NCBI RefSeq assembly: GCF_041146795.1
Contig: NC_135174.1
Location: 6,387,878-6,451,877, forward strand
Direction of reading: 5' to 3'
Length of the DNA stretch: 64,000 bases
Source of the DNA: Maylandia zebra
Lineage: Eukaryota > Chordata > Actinopteri > Cichliformes > Cichlidae
The position numbers and the translations under genes were made by a program. Below are positions 61,600-64,000 of the stretch, piece after piece. The notes under the pieces were generated by a model. The model saw nothing but the letters and a program-made list of their open reading frames with translations. It searched no databases and had not been told where the DNA came from. Each line of letters starts with the position of its first letter. Position 1 is the first letter of the stretch.

Positions 61600-62030
61600 A
61601 CGCCATTTACAGTATCTAACCAGATTCGTACTCTGGATGGCATTACCTTGGCCTCCAGTAACACTGTGAGGAACCTTGGAGTCATTTTTGACCAGGACAT
61701 GTCCTTCAACGCACATATTAAACAAATATGTAAGACTGCGTTCTTCCATTTGCGCAACATCTCTAAAGTTAGAAATATCCTGTCTCAGAATGACGTTGAA
61801 AAACTAGTTCATGCATTTATTACTTGCAGGCTGGACTACTGTAATTCATTATTATCAGGATTTCCTAAAAACTCGCTGAAAAGCCTTCAGCTGATCCAAA
61901 ATGCTGCAGCAAGAGTCCTGACAGGGACTAGAAAGAGAGAGCAGATTTCTCCTGTTTTGGCTTCCCTTCATTGGCTTCCTGTTAAATCCAGAATTGAATT
62001 CAAAATCCTGCTCCTCACATACAAGGTCTT
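61600..62030 (+). pseudogene. 3' reverse-transcriptase region of a jockey/L2-like LINE, interrupted
   Basis: It reads LGVIFDQDMSFNAHIKQICK, VHAFITCRLDYCNSLLSGFP, LQLIQNAAARVLTGTRKR and ISPVLASLHWLPVKSRIEFK. This is the typical C-terminal RT part of abundant fish LINEs. It breaks at 62030 and resumes at 63973 (the TYKVLNNQA-type reading at the window end), because another element was inserted. Confidence 0.85.
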
Positions 62031-63987
62031 TTTTTTTTTTTTTTTTTTTTTTTCTAAATGACATCAGAAACAGCAGTATGCGACATTACGTGATGGCAGA
62101 GCTTCAGTTCATCCTTTGTCATTTTTTATTTTTTTTTTATTTTTTTATTTTTTAATAAATAGGACAGGGGGAATGAATGAGAGAGAGAGGGGGAGAGAAA
62201 GAAAGAAAACCAAAGGGGAGAAGAGACAGTGAGAAGGGGGGGGAAGAGAGACAAAAAAAAAAAAAAACTCCTGGGTCACCTGTATGGAGAAAAAAAACAA
62301 ACAAACAAACAAACAAACAAAAACAAACAGAGGAGACAGCAAACAACAAAGAGCAACATAATAATAGAGAAAACAAAGCACCATCACAATAAACTAGCTA
62401 GTCATAGATATCAGTATTTACTAAGTAATAAACGATATTGTGCAGCACGCAAGATAGACAGCGCACAGTGTGCTTTGAGGCAGCAGCCAAGAAAGCTTTA
62501 GTCCGCGTCTGTGAATACCCATGTGTGCATACCTGTGTGGATCAGCATGCTTGCATTCCAAAGGTTTCTCCATGTAATGATCTGCTAGGGAGTGTGGGGG
62601 GGCCACAGCCCCGTCCTCCAGGGTGTGAAGCGGGTATGGAGGAGATCAAAACTCCAGACATCCAGAGGCCCCCAGAACACAAGAGACCATGGAAGACCAA
62701 CAGAGGGGCAGCCGCGCCACTGTCCCAGTAAGAGCTGAGGAGAGTCCCAGATGAGGGCTCGCCCAGCAGCCGCGGAGCAGAAGTCAGGGGGAGTTGCAGT
62801 GACGCGCCCGTGAGCTCCGCCGGCCCCCAGCTGCGCCTGAGTGACCGAGCCCTAGGCCGAGAGGCCGGGGGCACCCCACCTCCAAAGGGGCCCGAGCGAG
62901 CCCCAGGCCCCAGGCCCCGACAAGCGGCCGCCAAGGAGTGAGCCGGTGTGTACCCGGACGCCCACCCCCAGATACAAAGAACCACCAACACACCGACACC
63001 TGAGGGAGTCCGCCACCGGCAGGGGAAGTGGTGGTGGGTGGAGATAGGCCTCCAAACCTTGGAGGGCCTGAGGTGTCCCCAGAGAGGTGGCGTCTGATAC
63101 CCAACCTGACATATAGACACAGACATACAGGCACACACAGATACAAACATCCATTCCCACCCTCATGCTCTCATATGCACTCACTCCACACTCAACCAAC
63201 GTGGAGACAGACATAAAGAGACGCTGTACACACAATCACACTCCCCAAGCGTACTCTACAAACCGGGTCTAGGTACCCTTGCCCCTGGAGGGGGGAATTG
63301 CACCCAGACCCAGGTGGTGTTACCCTTTTCCCTGCGGTGGGGAGAGGCAGACCACCCCGACTCCGCAGCAGCAGGGAGGCCCCACACCCCAGACTGCAGT
63401 CGGACGGCCAACTCCTCCTACTAGCCCTCCCGCTCCAGCAGGCCGCAGAGAACGGGGGTGGGAGAAGACTCCAAACCTCCCTCCACCCGCTCATTGTAGT
63501 GTTGATGCATATGTGTTCTAAGGTGCAATTAAAACCCAGGAGGGCATGGAGCTACCTGCCAAGGAGCAGCAGGTAAGCGCATAGTCCCTCCTGCTAACCC
63601 TCAATGACTAAGTGTATTTAAAATTGAGAGGTGGGCAACGACGTCAGGGGTGAGGTATACACCCTGATGGTGATTTGGACTCCGTGATTGTGCCCACCCC
63701 CAAGATCCTATATGTATGTGTAATGAGAGTGTGAATAATGTGAATGTCTAAGTTGTGGGATAAAATTGAGGCAGAGGCAGCCAGAAGGGGACAGGGGGGG
63801 GGGGGGGGGGGGGGGGTAGCCTCCTCTGCACCCTGGTGACATACCCCCACTCTAAGGCCCTGCATGTGTGGGTGGTTGTGGAGGAGCGGGAAGAGGGAGG
63901 CAGCTGGAGATGGGGAGGGAAGGAAGGGAGGGGCAGGTAACCCCTCCCTGCGGCCAGCTCCCCCGCTGACCCCACATACAAGGTCTT
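62016..63987 (-). mobile_element. Retroposed 1.94-kb insert with 15-bp target duplication and poly-A tail (minus orientation)
   Basis: The insert spans 62031-63972. CACATACAAGGTCTT occurs at 62016-62030 and at 63973-63987. The left end is poly-T (62029-62053), i.e. a poly-A tail on the minus strand. It contains a purine-rich simple-sequence stretch (62175-62360), GC-rich anonymous DNA and a long G-run at 63796-63817. ORFs such as 62542-63150 (-) show no domain. The features fit LINE-machinery retroposition; the family is unknown to me. Confidence 0.8.
63796..63817. repeat. Poly-G tract
   Basis: About 22 consecutive G lie inside the retroposed insert. Such runs are prone to assembly error. 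Confidence 0.9.
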
Positions 63988-64000
63988 AAATAATCAGGCC

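Noticed and set aside
62542-63150. 202-aa minus-strand open frame in the retroposed insert
   Set aside because: Low-complexity, GC-rich, no domain, overlapping open frames in two phases.

Overview
The window is nuclear DNA from a ray-finned fish, most likely a percomorph teleost. A cichlid or near relative is plausible from the repeat families, but this is not proven. The evidence is compact multi-exon genes with GT-AG introns, vertebrate-type proteins, and fish-typical Tc1/mariner, hAT and L1-like elements. There are no bacterial operons, tRNAs, rRNAs or CRISPR arrays.

Five genes lie in the order unk, unc13d, wbp2, trim65, mrpl38. From general knowledge this matches the human 17q25 block UNK-UNC13D-WBP2-TRIM47-TRIM65-MRPL38, except that only one TRIM gene is present here. 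unk (203-6883, +, 5' end outside the window) encodes a CCCH zinc-finger RNA-binding protein. unc13d (8199-23159, -, about 34 exons, complete) encodes the Munc13-4 priming factor. wbp2 (31547-38222, +, 8 exons, 263 aa) encodes a WW-binding coactivator. trim65 (41243-44558, -, 7 coding exons, 520 aa) encodes a RING/B-box/SPRY E3 ligase. mrpl38 (45404-51867, +, 9 exons, 386 aa) encodes a mitoribosomal protein. The pairs unk/unc13d and wbp2/trim65 converge; unc13d/wbp2 and trim65/mrpl38 diverge.

The most distinctive locus is a four-exon secreted-protein gene at 57377-59449. It has a signal peptide, a short charged pro-region, 19 perfect copies of an 11-residue repeat each carrying one N-glycosylation sequon, and a short tail. 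This architecture fits fish-egg cortical-alveolus glycoproteins (hyosophorin / apo-polysialoglycoprotein). The assignment is inferred from architecture.

Mobile DNA fills much of the remainder. A full-length L1-like LINE with two open ORFs and a 16-bp target duplication lies between unc13d and wbp2 (24768-29985). A Tc1 element (DD34E) with an open 340-aa transposase and 199-bp inverted repeats sits in an mrpl38 intron (49413-51016). Two nearly identical DD37E Tc1/mariner copies (36349-37910 and 53608-55162) are each frameshifted at a different place. Two hAT-type foldback MITEs occupy adjacent wbp2 introns. A 1-kb non-autonomous hAT element (60509-61529) lies in a nested stack of LINE and retroposed DNA that runs to the window end. 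A decayed duplicate of the last two mrpl38 exons lies at 55975-56895.
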